From positions 1-64,000 of the forward strand of contig CAJVYQ010000007.1 of the NCBI GenBank assembly GCA_913009825.1: a DNA stretch of 64,000 bases, given 5' to 3'. Both the position numbers and the translations under genes were made by a program. The notes beneath the pieces are model-generated. The model made no database searches. It was given only the letters and a program-made list of their open reading frames with translations, and was not told where the DNA came from. Below, piece by piece: positions 1-9,017 of the stretch (position 1 is its first letter; the number at the start of each line of letters is the position of its first letter). This DNA is from an uncultured Deferribacteres bacterium. GTDB lineage: Bacteria; Zhuqueibacterota; JdFR-76; DREG01.

Positions 1-127
1 TCCCAAACAAGAAAAAGAAGGTTGTTCTCATCGCATTCAGCTTAAATCTGTTATTACCATTATTATGCCTTAAAAAACCTTTTTGTTCAATGCGTCGTAT
101 TTATCCACAAATTCTACAGGAGACCCA
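1..127. repeat. Inverted copy of the repeat at 36136-36261
   Basis: Read as reverse complement, bases 1-60 match 36202-36261 at 56 of 60 positions. The similarity continues at a lower level to about base 127 (matching 36136), with one small indel. The element may continue left of the window. It contains no complete reading frame. It lies just upstream of an antitoxin-like gene at the other end and of unrelated sequence here. Confidence 0.85.
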
Positions 128-648
128 TAAAAGATGACTTTGCGGATTTGGAAAGTATTGTAAAATCGTCTTGGGAGTGGCATTCAGCGCATCCGAGGGG
201 ATACAAAGGATAATGATGCTTGTTGCCCGCCGTTATTTGGGCGGGAATTTTGAACTTAAACAAATGATAAATTTTGAATGATGAATGATGAATTTTGAAT
301 GAAAAGATAAAAGAAATGTTGAATGCACCAGTCGGCGAATTTAAAATTCCCTTTGTGTTCTCTGTGAACTTTGTGGTATTTCAATAGTTGAATAAATTTT
401 GGATATTTTAGTAAATGCCAGAGCATAAATTTACAGAGTACTTTGAAAATAAATTATTATCCTGAAACCGATTCAATTTATATTGATCTATCTTCTAAGT
501 TAATAGCTACATGGGCACGCGGACTGACAATTGCCGAATAGGGATTGGTGATTGGGGAGAAGTCGGAGTCCGAGATTCGAAATTTTGAATGAGTAAAAAA
601 TAAGTTTCATGCGTTAATTTAACCTTTGGGCAGAAGAAGTAAAAGATC
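128..648. other. Intergenic region with degenerate repeats
   Basis: A 26-codon open stretch at 133-213 (+) ends in WEWHSAHPRGYKG and looks coding-like, but it has no start or recognisable family and may be a gene remnant. The rest holds AATTTTGAATGATGAATG-type degenerate repeats (about 265-310) and the phrase CTTTGTGTTCTCTGTGAACT (about 350-370), which recurs elsewhere. No other gene is supported. Confidence 0.4.
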
Positions 649-933
649 ATGAAGAGAATAGAATATTCAGAACATTTAAAAATACGTATGAAATTAAGAA
701 ATATACCCCTAAATTTGGCAAAAGACATATACCTAAAGGCGGACGTAAAATTTTTTGACACTGCTACTCAACATAAAATTGCTTTAAAAAGTTTAGAATA
801 TATGGGTAAAGTTAGAGATATAATTATATGCTATGATGAGTCTGAAAATAGAGTTAAAATCATAACGATTCATCCGCTGAAAACATATCAAAAAGTTCAA
901 AGGATAAAATCTGGGAGGTGGAAAAGATTATGA
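649..933 (+). CDS. DUF4258-type small toxin-like protein (pair 1)
   Basis: A 94-residue protein starting KRIEYSEHLKIRMKLRNI and ending in a basic tail. The pattern of N-terminal SxHxxxRMxxR followed by alternating beta strands (IIICYDES, VKIITIHP) fits the DUF4258 family of RelE/BrnT-like small proteins, usually found beside DUF2283 proteins. The stop TGA overlaps the next gene's ATG by four bases, so the two are co-translated. Ribonuclease activity is inferred from the family and not visible in the sequence. Two further pairs of this type occur at 1752-2245 and 31204-31717. Confidence 0.7.
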   Translation: MKRIEYSEHLKIRMKLRNIPLNLAKDIYLKADVKFFDTATQHKIALKSLEYMGKVRDIIICYDESENRVKIITIHPLKTYQKVQRIKSGRWKRL

Positions 934-1151
934 AAAATCAAAAAACTTTTATTAACTATGATATCCAAAGTGATGTTCTTTTTTTCTCTATTAGAGAAGG
1001 AATTGAAGAAGAATTTATTGAAATTGCTCCTGGGTTTAATGTTGAAATTGATGAAAGGGGCGAAGTCATTGGCATTGAAATATTAAATGCTTCCCAAATG
1101 CTTAAGCCCGTAGCCAGATCATTAGTATCTCGTTTGGAAGTTACGAATTGA
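930..1151 (+). CDS. DUF2283 domain protein, putative antitoxin (pair 1)
   Basis: The chosen start is ATG 930, with GGGAGGTG at 912-919 as ribosome-binding site; it overlaps the previous stop. The 73-residue protein has the DUF2283 layout: an N-terminal YDxxxDVLFFSI strand, then PGFNVEIDERGEVIGIEILNAS. DUF2283 proteins sit downstream of DUF4258 proteins in many bacteria and are regarded as likely antitoxins. The role is inferred from the pairing. Confidence 0.75.
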   Translation: MKNQKTFINYDIQSDVLFFSIREGIEEEFIEIAPGFNVEIDERGEVIGIEILNASQMLKPVARSLVSRLEVTN

Positions 1152-1751
1152 ATATGAAAATCTAAAAAAGATAAAAAGAAATGATTAATTTTGGATTATT
1201 AATTCTGAATTTTCGGCAGATTTTCTGTTTTTTGCAATTCATCATTTATAATTCAACATTTAGCATTCAGCGACTTGAAATTTCCTTTGTGTTCTTTGTG
1301 AACTTTGTGGTTAATATTTTGAATGCCTGTCCTGCTTGTCTCGCCTTTTTGAAGGGCTGAAACTATCCAGCAGTGGTTTTTAAATGGCAAAGACAATCCT
1401 TTTTTGTAGGTCGATTCGCTGAATCGCCACAATGTTTCAATAATATTCATAGATATTCGAAGAATTAAATTAAATCCTCGTAGAGGTTGAATAATTGTAT
1501 GGGATTTACCCCAATTCTGATTAGGATTAATAACCACAAATTATGAATCCTCTCCAAGGATTTCTGATCTTTTTTATCATTTGTTTGTTACAACAATGTG
1601 ACCTCTACGAGGTCATATAGAGGTTAAAAAATTGGTGTTCTTTCTCAGAGATCTAAATCATCGTAAAGGATTAATTATTATAGTATCTAAATTTAGAACA
1701 TTGAATGAATTTATATTGAAAAAACATGGAGCATAATGAAATAGAACAGCC
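1152..1751. other. Intergenic region, repeat remnants
   Basis: It holds a second CTTTGTGTTCTTTGTGAACT phrase (about 1273-1292) and a core of the TGTAGGTCGATTCGCTGAAT hairpin family (about 1404-1430). Small palindromes built on CCTCGTAGAGG / CCTCTACGAGG lie at about 1474-1485 and 1601-1612. No gene is supported. Confidence 0.5.
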
Positions 1752-2018
1752 GTGAACGATAAAGAAATAAAATATTCTAAACATGCTGAGGAACAAATAA
1801 AAGAAAGAAATATTAAAAAGACAATGGTGAAAAGGACATTATTGCAACCGCACCAGATAATTCAAGGGCAAAAGGGCAGGAAGATAGCCCAAAAAATATA
1901 TATTATAGAAGGTCAGAAATTTTTACATCGGGTAGTTTTTGTTGAACATAAGAATTTCATGGAAATCATAACCACTTACCTTACGACAAAAATTATAAAA
2001 TACCGGAGAGATGAATAA
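1752..2018 (+). CDS. DUF4258 domain protein (pair 2)
   Basis: An 88-residue protein starting at GTG 1752. It has the DUF4258 signature SKHAEEQIKERNI near the N-terminus, then IIQGQKGRKIAQK and a C-terminal MEIITTYLTTKI strand. The stop TAA shares its last base with the ATG of the following DUF2283 gene, so the pair forms a tight two-gene unit like 649-1151. The function as a small RNase-like toxin is inferred from the family. Confidence 0.75.
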   Translation: MNDKEIKYSKHAEEQIKERNIKKTMVKRTLLQPHQIIQGQKGRKIAQKIYIIEGQKFLHRVVFVEHKNFMEIITTYLTTKIIKYRRDE

Positions 2019-2245
2019 TGAGAATAAGATATGATGAAAAGGTGGATGCTCTTTATATAAGGCTGCGGGAAAGCAAGTATTTTGAAAGTGACGAGATAAA
2101 AGAGGGTTTTATTCTTGATTATGACAAAGAGGGCAATATTGTGGGTATTGAGATACTGGACGCCTCTTCCTACCTTCTTCCTTCTGAACTTTCTTCCGTC
2201 AGTTTCGAGATAAACAAAACAATTACATCGAACATACCGATCTGA
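2018..2245 (+). CDS. DUF2283 domain protein, putative antitoxin (pair 2)
   Basis: A 75-residue protein with the canonical DUF2283 pattern: MRIRYDEKVDALYIRL, then EGFILDYDKEGNIVGIEILD and an ASS motif. It is translationally coupled to the DUF4258 gene (TAATG overlap). It is the best-preserved DUF2283 protein in the window and was used to recognise the other two. Confidence 0.8.
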   Translation: MRIRYDEKVDALYIRLRESKYFESDEIKEGFILDYDKEGNIVGIEILDASSYLLPSELSSVSFEINKTITSNIPI

Positions 2246-2329
2246 AATATTGAATACCGCTCCAGCAAAAAGGCTTAAACCTTTTACCTGAGCGAACTCG
2301 CAGGGTGCTGCTGTGTGATAATCATAATA

Positions 2330-2480
2330 GACGGTTGACAGTCTTCAGTCTACAGTTCACAGTCTTCAGTCTGCAATGGTGATGATTTGTTTACCGGAAA
2401 CTGCCTACTGCCAATTGCAGACTGATGACTGCCAACTGTAGACTGCCAACTGTAGACTGCCAACTGTAGACTGTCGACTG
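2330..2480. repeat. Tandem ACAGTCTTCAGTCT / CAACTGTAGACTGC repeats
   Basis: Several copies of a 13-15 base unit (CAGTCTTCAGTCTACAGTT) are followed by copies of its reverse complement (AACTGTAGACTGCC), so the block can form an imperfect long hairpin. It sits just upstream of the hddC-like gene and would form structure in any leader of that gene. Confidence 0.8.
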
Positions 2481-2516
2481 AAGCCCGTCATTCAACGATA
2501 AACGTTTAGACATATT

Positions 2517-3218
2517 ATGAAAGCTTTTTTACTTGCAGCAGGCCTTGGTACTCGTTTAAGACCTCTTACCCTTCGAACACCTAAATGTTTGCTGCCGGTA
2601 AATGGTAAACCGTTGCTATCCTATTGGTTTGATCTTTTTACCCAATATAGTATAACGGATGTACTGATTAATACACATTACCTGCCGGAAAAAGTGAACC
2701 AATATTTTAAAAATAATTCTTTCACTCAAAATATAAAAATTAGTTATGAATCGGTATTATTGGGAAGCGCTGGTACTGTTCTTAATAATAAAGATTTTAT
2801 CAGGGGAGAAAATGAGTTTTTTATTTGTTATGCGGATAATTTAACCAATGCTAACCTTTTTAAAATGTTGGAATTTCATAGGTTAAAAAATCCGGTCTTG
2901 ACATGCGCACTTTTTGAACCTCCCAATCTATCTTCTTGTGGCGTTGTCACGCTTGCGAAGGATGGATTAATAACCGATTTTGAAGAAAAACCTCAAAAGC
3001 CTAAAAGTAGATGGGCAAATGCCGGAATTTTTATTGCTTCTCCATGGTTAATTGATTATATTCCTAAAAAATATCCTTGTGATTTTGGATTTGATGTTTT
3101 ACCCAAACTAATTAACAAATCCTATGGCTATAGAATAAATGAATTTTTAATGGATATAGGCACTACGGATGGATATTATAAAGCGAATGAACTCTGGCCG
3201 CAAGTTATTAAAACCTGA
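2517..3218 (+). CDS. hddC: Sugar-phosphate nucleotidyltransferase, HddC-like
   Basis: A 233-residue NTP-transferase-fold enzyme. The nucleotide-binding signature AAGLGTRLRPLT is at residues 7-18, followed by PKCLLPVNGKPL; the conserved lysine of the FEEKP motif is near residue 158, and GTTDGY near the C-terminus. The length fits D-glycero-alpha-D-manno-heptose-1-phosphate guanylyltransferase. A mannose-1-phosphate guanylyltransferase or glucose-1-phosphate thymidylyltransferase is possible from sequence alone. The heptose assignment rests on the nearby HddA-like kinase (4233) and GmhA-GmhB fusion (7056). It would form the GDP-heptose donor for capsule or S-layer glycans in the cytoplasm. Confidence 0.75.
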   Translation: MKAFLLAAGLGTRLRPLTLRTPKCLLPVNGKPLLSYWFDLFTQYSITDVLINTHYLPEKVNQYFKNNSFTQNIKISYESVLLGSAGTVLNNKDFIRGENEFFICYADNLTNANLFKMLEFHRLKNPVLTCALFEPPNLSSCGVVTLAKDGLITDFEEKPQKPKSRWANAGIFIASPWLIDYIPKKYPCDFGFDVLPKLINKSYGYRINEFLMDIGTTDGYYKANELWPQVIKT

Positions 3219-3257
3219 TTTGAGCGGTTTTCTATTCAAATTTACTAACTACCGCGT

Positions 3258-4131
3258 AAAATGTCATTCAGCCTGTCCGCCTCAGGCGGGCAGGAATCTT
3301 TTTACATCTATTCACTCGATCACTTCATTAATGTCATTCAGTATGAATCTTTTTACATCTGTACGCATAACCAACAAGATTCCTCCTGAATGACATTGGA
3401 GCACCTGTGTTCAAAATGTCATTCAGCCTGTCCGCCTCAGGCGGATAGGAATCTTTTTACATCTATTCACTCGATCACTTCATTAATGTCATTCAGTATG
3501 AATCTTTTTACACCCTTGCACAAACCCAACAAGATTCCTCCTGAATGACATTAAAGCACCTGCGTCCAAATTGTCATTCAGTATGAATCTTTTTACATCT
3601 GTACGCATAACCAACAAGATTTCTCCTGAATGACATTGGAGCACCTGTGTTCAAATTGTCATTCAGCCTGTCTGCCTCAGGCGGGCAGGAATCTTTTTAC
3701 ATCTATGCACTCGATCACTTCATTAATGTCATTCAGTATGAATCTTTTTACATCTGTACGCATAACCAACAAGATTCCTCCTGAATGACATTGGAGCACC
3801 TGTGTTCAAATTGTCATTCAGCCCGTCCGCCTCAGGCGGGCAGGAATCTTTTTACATCTATGCACTCGATCACTTTATTAATGTCATTCAGCAGGAATCT
3901 TGTTACATCTGTACACATAACCAACAAAATTCCTCCTGAATGACATTAAAGCACCTGCGTCCAAATTGTCATTCAGAAGGAATCTTTTTACATCTGTACG
4001 CATAACCAACAAGATTTCTCCTGAATGACATTGGAGCACCTGCGTCCCAATTGTCATTCAGCAGGAATCTTTTTACATCTGTACGCATAACCAACAAGAT
4101 TCTTCCCCGTCTTAGGCGGGCAGGCATAATG
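3258..4131. repeat. Array of TGTCATTCAG hairpin repeats (family A)
   Basis: About eleven copies of an imperfect palindrome, TGTCATTCAG-NAGGAATCTT...AAGATTCCTCCTGAATGACA, with a spacer containing TACATCTGTACGCATAACCA. Alternate copies carry a 19-base insert (CCTGTCCGCCTCAGGCGGG) in the left arm, at 3272-3290, 3427-3445, 3667-3685 and 3822-3840. Units of ~65 and ~90 bases alternate, giving a higher-order period of about 155. There are no spacers of independent sequence, so this is not a CRISPR array. Confidence 0.9.
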
Positions 4132-4181
4132 ACAAAACTCCTTGGGTGGTTGTTCCAAGCAAAAAATCGCTCAATTTAGGT
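4132..4181. repeat. Half element of family D abutting the array
   Basis: Its end AAATCGCTCAATTTAGG matches the right terminus of the family D elements (complete at 14868, 40527, 50208 and 52519). The whole 50-base segment is the reverse complement of 9325-9374, with a few mismatches. In both places it joins directly to a family A array. Confidence 0.8.
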
Positions 4182-4232
4182 AGTTATAATTCTTCTTTAA
4201 TAATCCGTGTTTTATAAACTTGGGGTTATAAT

Positions 4233-5222
4233 ATGATTATCAGCCAAACACCTTTACGCATAGGTATCGCCGGCGGCGGCACCGATCTACCGGCTTTTTA
4301 CAAAAAGGAAGATGGTTATGTATTAAACGCAGCCATCGATAAATTTGTTTATATTATCGTCAAAGAACGGTTCGATGAAAAAATTTATCTTAATTATTCC
4401 CAAAAAGAAATTGTAAACTCTGTTGATGAAATAGAGCACGAATTGATTCGGGAAGCGATGCGCAAGACGGGGATTCAGCGGGGAGTGGAAATAACCACGC
4501 TTTCGGATATTCCGGCCACCGGTTCCGGTTTAGGCTCCTCCGGTTCGGTTACTGTTGGCCTGTTGAACGCCCTGTATATGCTCAAAGGCGAACAGGTTAC
4601 CGCCGAAACTCTGGCCCGTAATGCTTGTGAAATTGAAATTGATATTTTGCATAAGCCGATAGGAAAACAGGATCAATATATTGCCGCCTATGGCGGTATC
4701 AGGCTGTTTGGTTTTCATAAAAATGAGCAAGTTTCTGTAGAAAAAATTCATGTTAAAAATTCAGGAAATCGACTGTTCGGTTCAAATCTTCTCCTTTTTT
4801 TTACAAATATTACACGCAAGGCTGATCCTATTTTAAAGCAGCAGCAGCAAAACACGAATGATAGATTTGAGATAATGCGTAAAATGAGGGATCAGGCTCT
4901 TGCCGCAAAAGAATATATACTGGAGCATAATTACGATAAGATTGGCGAACTTTTTTTAAGTGGCTGGCAATATAAGCGGCAAATGGCAAATAAAATATCC
5001 AATCCCAAAATAGATGAGATGATGGAAAAAGCCATGTCTGCCGGTGCGCTTGGCGGTAAAATTACCGGCGCCGGTGGCGGCGGTTTCCTTCTGCTCTATG
5101 TCCCCAGAGAAAATCAGAATAAGGTGAGAAAAGCATTACATAATTATCGTGAATTGCCATTTTATCTGGAAAACGATGGCAGCAAAATTATTTTTAACGT
5201 GAAAAGATATGAGTGGAAATGA
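4233..5222 (+). CDS. hddA: GHMP kinase, D-glycero-D-manno-heptose 7-phosphate kinase-like
   Basis: A 329-residue GHMP-superfamily kinase. It starts with TPLRIGIAGGGTDLPAFY, and the ATP-binding motif 2 (PATGSGLGSSGSVTVGLL) is at about residues 94-111. It continues with KPIGKQDQYIAAYGG and a C-terminal motif 3, GGKITGAGGGGF. Length and motifs match HddA/WcbL kinases, which make heptose-1,7-bisphosphate in GDP-heptose synthesis. A fucokinase or galactokinase-like role is possible, but the GmhA-GmhB fusion and HddC-like gene nearby favour heptose. It is probably transcribed from the region after the 3258-4181 repeats; no clear promoter was seen. Confidence 0.8.
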   Translation: MIISQTPLRIGIAGGGTDLPAFYKKEDGYVLNAAIDKFVYIIVKERFDEKIYLNYSQKEIVNSVDEIEHELIREAMRKTGIQRGVEITTLSDIPATGSGLGSSGSVTVGLLNALYMLKGEQVTAETLARNACEIEIDILHKPIGKQDQYIAAYGGIRLFGFHKNEQVSVEKIHVKNSGNRLFGSNLLLFFTNITRKADPILKQQQQNTNDRFEIMRKMRDQALAAKEYILEHNYDKIGELFLSGWQYKRQMANKISNPKIDEMMEKAMSAGALGGKITGAGGGGFLLLYVPRENQNKVRKALHNYRELPFYLENDGSKIIFNVKRYEWK

Positions 5223-5525
5223 TTGGAACGATGAATGATGAGCGATGAACAATTGGACAGATGGACGGTTCGTTGGTTTTTATAGTTCATCGATTATCGT
5301 TCGCAGTTCCGAAGCGATAAAGATTGAAGGTAAAAAATCTTATAACATGGATTTGTTGAAGCGTACGAAGAAATTTGCACATGATTGTGTAAAATTAGCT
5401 TTGAAGCTGCCCAATACGTATTTGGGAAATCATATTAAGGGTCAATTAATAAGATGTTCTACTTCTGTAGCAGCTAATTAACGTGTTGCAAAGCTGGGTC
5501 AATCAAAAGCATCATTTGTATCAAA

Positions 5526-5664
5526 TCTAAATTGAGCGCTTCTCATCTTAAACTCACTACTGACCGAGTGAAATGTCATTCAGTAGGAATCTTGTTGCTT
5601 GATTACTCAATAACGACAAGCTTCCTCCTGAATGACATGAGAATAGCTCAATTTTAGTCTAAAC
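5526..5664. repeat. Composite repeat: family D ends around a family A hairpin
   Basis: The outer ends CTAAATTGAGCGCTTCTCAT and TGAGAATAGCTCAATTTTAG are inverted repeats of family D type. Between them is one complete TGTCATTCAG...CTGAATGACA family A hairpin. The composite interrupts the four-helix-bundle gene. Confidence 0.75.
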
Positions 5665-5704
5665 TAAGTACATAATTTCATAATTATTATTTCCTAAATT
5701 TTTG

Positions 5705-5765
5705 ACAGGATCAACAGGATTAACAGGAGTATTTTTTCATCTTGTTGATCCAGTTTATCCTGTCT
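5705..5765. repeat. Hairpin repeat GACAGGATCAACAGGAT
   Basis: TGACAGGATCAACAGGATTA is followed after a short spacer by ATCTTGTTGATCC...TATCCTGTC, giving a stem of about 25 bases with mismatches. It lies inside the same interruption of the four-helix-bundle gene and is a separate family from A and D. Confidence 0.7.
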
Positions 5766-6159
5766 GATTTTTTTCAACTACTTTAAAAATACGTCAATGT
5801 ATCTATAAACATGAGCACTGAGTATAGTTATCGAAGAGGCTGATGAATCTGAGTTTTGGCTTGAGTTTATTATTGTAGAAAAGCTTTTACCTATTGATAA
5901 AGTCGATCCTTTAAAGCTAGAAGCTCATGAATTGGCGTCTATATTTATAACATCTACAGAAACAGCGCAGAGGAACGTAAAGAACGATGAGCGATGAACC
6001 ATTGGAGTGATGACGGTTCGTTGGTTTTTATAGTTCATCGATCAACGATCATCGTTCGCCGCTCCGGAGACGTCAGAGAAAAAAATTTGAAGTAAAAAAT
6101 TTAATAATGTATTTTATATGGTCAAAAATAGAAATTCAATTATGTAATGGGAAGATATT

Positions 6160-6444
6160 ATGACTGGAGAACAAAGATCAATCAAAATGTCGAAAGAGGA
6201 CTTAGTTCAAAAAGTAATCAACCGCGATTTTTCGATTGATAAGTCCATTGCGTTATTAGCTGATCGACTTCATAAATTTGAGAAGAAATATAATCTTCGT
6301 TCTGAAATATTCTATAAAATAATAGTAGGTACTCCAGCTGAAGATTCATCGGATTTTGTTGAATGGGGTATATGTTATAGAAGTTATTTCCGGGCGCTAC
6401 AATCAAAATTATCTATTGAAGAGGTTGGCTTAAGTGCTTTATGA
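6160..6444 (+). CDS. Small helical protein, TumA-like putative antitoxin (copy 1)
   Basis: A 94-residue, mostly helical, charged protein with a DFVEWGICYRSYFRAL segment near the C-terminus. It precedes a broken TumE-like gene. The upstream partners of the other TumE-like genes (13787 and 28519) share its layout: a helical half, then D/E-x-x-EW or IEW, then a final helix. This suggests one family of cognate antitoxins. The assignment is by position and pattern only. Confidence 0.5.
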   Translation: MTGEQRSIKMSKEDLVQKVINRDFSIDKSIALLADRLHKFEKKYNLRSEIFYKIIVGTPAEDSSDFVEWGICYRSYFRALQSKLSIEEVGLSAL

Positions 6445-6460
6445 TTCCAACCAACAAAGG

Positions 6461-6896
6461 ATGATAATTGATCGTGGTTGGTTGATTTATGATTTAATAT
6501 CTTCAAAATTTATTGTTCCTTAAGTCCCCTCTTGAGAGGGGATTTAGGGGTGTGTTATAATATCCATCAATTTTAGAGAATGCATTGATTTCCGGCTATT
6601 TTCAGTTAGCAATAGAGATTGGCCCAAAAGGATATTTATTACATATTCATGAGGAATATAAATTTCGAGATTATAGGTTGGCGATTAAAACCTATAGTTA
6701 TAATCTACTGGATAGAAATAAGAATAGTGTTATGCGTGCAGATTCTCTGCCTTACCATAAAGTTGATTATAAAGGCAAAAAACTAACAAATTTCCCTCAT
6801 CACTTACATGATAACAAAGGAAAACTATGCCAGTTTTCTGGTAAGATAGAGGATTTTATTAAAACCTTAACTCAATTTTTCACTACAGCTGGTTAG
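6461..6896 (+). pseudogene. TumE-like (DUF6516) toxin gene broken by a 46-base insert
   Basis: The reading frame starts at ATG 6461 (AAAGG before it) and encodes MIIDRGWLIYDLISSKFIVP. It is then cut by 6520-6565, and resumes PSILENALISGYFQLAIEIG in a different frame. The rest carries the TumE-like signature: a HEEY strand, YNLLDRN, and FPHHLHDN before a C-terminal helix (IEDFIKTLTQFF). Removing the 46 bases exactly restores one frame. A shorter product from TTG 6585 is possible but would lack the N-terminus. Confidence 0.65.
6520..6565. repeat. 46-base CCCCTCTTGAGAGGGG repeat inserted in a toxin gene (family E)
   Basis: It contains TCCCCTCTTGAGAGGGGA and TTAGGGGTGTGTTATAAT. The same phrases appear at 16439-16510 and, split by an insertion sequence, around 24774-24790 and 27163-27190. 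The flanks show TTCC before and ATCC at the end, so TCC may be a target duplication. Confidence 0.75.
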
Positions 6897-7050
6897 ATTA
6901 CTACATCATTTCAGAATTCATTGTTTATAGTTCGCCGTTTATCATTCATCGTTCAATGAGGCTCACGTTCATCGATTATAGTTACCAGTGTTCATCATTC
7001 CAGGGCTCGTCATTCAACATTCGTCATTCATCATTAAAAAAACGGGAGTA
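6897..7050. repeat. Degenerate TTCATCGTTC / GATGAACG repeats (family B)
   Basis: Runs of CATCGTTCA-, TCGTCATTC- and ATTCATCATT-type units between the broken toxin gene and the gmhA-gmhB fusion. Similar blocks, in both orientations, lie at 5220-5300, 5985-6065, 11165-11335, 18110-18250 and 19650-19725. They look like slipped simple repeats. Confidence 0.6.
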
Positions 7051-7055
7051 AATGA

Positions 7056-8219
7056 ATGGAATCATACTTTCGCAGTTATGTAGAAACATTAAAAACGGAA
7101 TTGGATAGAATTAATTATTATGATGTTGAGCAAATCATTAATGTGATATTAGATGCCAGGAAAAAAGATAAGCAAATATTTATTATTGGCAACGGTGGCA
7201 GCGCTGCAACCGCTTCGCATCTAACCTGTGATCTGGCAAAGGGAACTATAAACCATAATGATCATAATTTTAAACGGTTTCGAACCATCAGCCTTACGGA
7301 TAATATGGCAATCTTTACCGCAATTGCCAATGATATTTCTTATGATGATGCCTTTGTAGAGCAGTTGAAAAATTTTCTTAACCCGGGTGATATTGTCCTG
7401 GCGATTACCGCTTCCGGCAATTCTCCCAATATTATCAAAGCAATAGAATTTGCACAGGAAGTTAATGCCACAACAATTGGATTATTGGGTTTTGGCGGCG
7501 GGAAAGCCGGTAAATTGGTTGATTATCAGTTAACTATTCGAAGTAGGAACTATGGTATCGCGGAAGATTTCCATCTTATTTCCGGTCATATCCTAAGTCA
7601 GATGATTAGAATAATTTTGCAGAAAGATTCCCAAAAAGTACTATTCCTTGATCGGGATGGCGTTTTAAACCACAAAGCTCCGGAGCATGATTATATAAAA
7701 AGTTGGGAGGAATTTCGTTTTTATCCTGAAATTTTTGAAGGATTACATCTCCTTCAGGAAATGGGCTTTCGATTTGTGATTATTACAAATCAAAGAGGAA
7801 TAGCGAGAGGACTGTTTACTGAAGCACAACTTCAGGAAATTCATTCCCGCATGCTTTCTGAGTTAAAATTGAGAAACATTACGATTGATAAAATATATTA
7901 TTGTCCCCACGATTATTCAGATAATTGTAATTGTCGCAAACCGGATGTAGGAATGTTTCACCGGGCACAAAGTGAGCTTCCTTATTTAATTGACTTGAAT
8001 AGATCTTTTGTTGTTGGTGACTCCGACTCAGATATCAAAGCTGGCAAAAGATTAAATGTAAAAACTGTTTTTATAAAAAATGGTTCTTATCAAAAACCTG
8101 AAATTGAACCTACTATTACTGTTAAGAATCTGCTGGATTTTGCAAACATATTAAAGAAAGAAACCACACTTCAATTTGAAACCAATTCAGAAAAGGTAGT
8201 CCATACGTATCAATTATAA
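7056..8219 (+). CDS. GmhA-GmhB fusion: sedoheptulose-7-P isomerase / heptose bisphosphate phosphatase
   Basis: A 387-residue two-domain enzyme. Residues 1-190 form a SIS domain with IIGNGGSAATASHLTCDLAK (about 42-61) and ITASGNSPN, as in phosphoheptose isomerase GmhA. Residues ~195-370 form a HAD phosphatase with motif I FLDRDGVLN, motif II ITNQRG, a zinc-site CPHDY...CNCRKP, and motif IV VVGDSDSDIKAG, as in GmhB. With HddA and HddC homologues at 4233 and 2517 this completes the four steps from sedoheptulose-7-phosphate to GDP-D-glycero-D-manno-heptose. The fusion puts the first and third activities in one cytoplasmic polypeptide. The ATG start has GGGAG upstream. Confidence 0.9.
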   Translation: MESYFRSYVETLKTELDRINYYDVEQIINVILDARKKDKQIFIIGNGGSAATASHLTCDLAKGTINHNDHNFKRFRTISLTDNMAIFTAIANDISYDDAFVEQLKNFLNPGDIVLAITASGNSPNIIKAIEFAQEVNATTIGLLGFGGGKAGKLVDYQLTIRSRNYGIAEDFHLISGHILSQMIRIILQKDSQKVLFLDRDGVLNHKAPEHDYIKSWEEFRFYPEIFEGLHLLQEMGFRFVIITNQRGIARGLFTEAQLQEIHSRMLSELKLRNITIDKIYYCPHDYSDNCNCRKPDVGMFHRAQSELPYLIDLNRSFVVGDSDSDIKAGKRLNVKTVFIKNGSYQKPEIEPTITVKNLLDFANILKKETTLQFETNSEKVVHTYQL

Positions 8220-8264
8220 CCCGAATTGAACAATTCCTACATAAATCTGCAACCCAGCGTTTCT

Positions 8265-8952
8265 TGTCATTCAGCAGGAAACTTTTTACATTTACCCACA
8301 CAACCGTAGCATTCATGTCATTCAGCAGGAATCTTTTTCCATCTCTGCACAAACCCAACAAGATTCCTACGGAATGACATTAAAGCGCCGCAGTGGCCAT
8401 GATGTCATTCAGTAGGAAACTTTTTACATCCATGCACCAAACCAACAAGATTCCCCCTGAATGACAGAAACACCACAATAGTCAAGTTGTCATTCAGTAG
8501 GAATCTTTTAACATTTGTACACATAACCAACAAGATTCCTACGGGGAATGACATAGGAGAACCTTTTTTCATACTGTCATTCTGCCTGCCCGACTACAGG
8601 CGGGGAGAATTTTGTTGTATCTCTGCACTCGATCACTTCAATAATGTCATTCAGAAGGAAACTTTTTACATCCATGCACCAAACCAACAAGATTCCTCCT
8701 GAATGACAGAAACACCACAATAGTCAAGTTGTCATTCAAAAGGAATCTTTTTCCATCTATACACACAACCTTAGTATTCATGTCATTCAGCAGGAATCTT
8801 GTTCCATTTGTACACATAACCAACAAGATTCCTACGGAATGACATTAAAGCGCCGCAGTAGCCATGATGTCATTCAGCCTATCCGACTCAGTCGGGCAGG
8901 AATCTTTTTACATCTTTGCACCAAACCAACAAGATTCCTCCTGCATGACATA
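8265..8952. repeat. Second family A hairpin array
   Basis: About nine copies of TGTCATTCAGNAGGAA(A/T)CTT...AAGATTCCTNCTGAATGACA. The spacers contain CCATGCACCAAACCAA or GTACACATAACCAA. Two copies carry GC-rich palindromic inserts (around 8590 and 8877). It ends 65 bases before the GIY-YIG gene; the mirror array begins after that gene. Confidence 0.9.
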
Positions 8953-9017
8953 GTACATAATGTCCTTAGTAACCAACAAAAATCATTCAATCATTTTAAT
9001 TGGTACACAGTGTAATG

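Larger units (their letters stand above)
5347..5996 (+). pseudogene. Four-helix-bundle (S23-type) protein gene, split by repeats
   Basis: The first part (5347-5526) encodes MDLLKRTKKFAHDCVKLALK...LGNHIKGQLIRCSTSVAAN, with a premature TAA at 5479. Reading continues RVAKLGQSKASFVSNLN. After about 290 bases of repeats the second part (from 5822) encodes SIVIEEADESEFWLEF and ends QRNVKNDER. Joined, the halves match the ORF at 17830-18132 end to end. The family is the four-helix-bundle protein found inside 23S rRNA intervening sequences and near transposon-like repeats. The gene is inactivated both by a nonsense codon and by the insertion. Confidence 0.75.
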
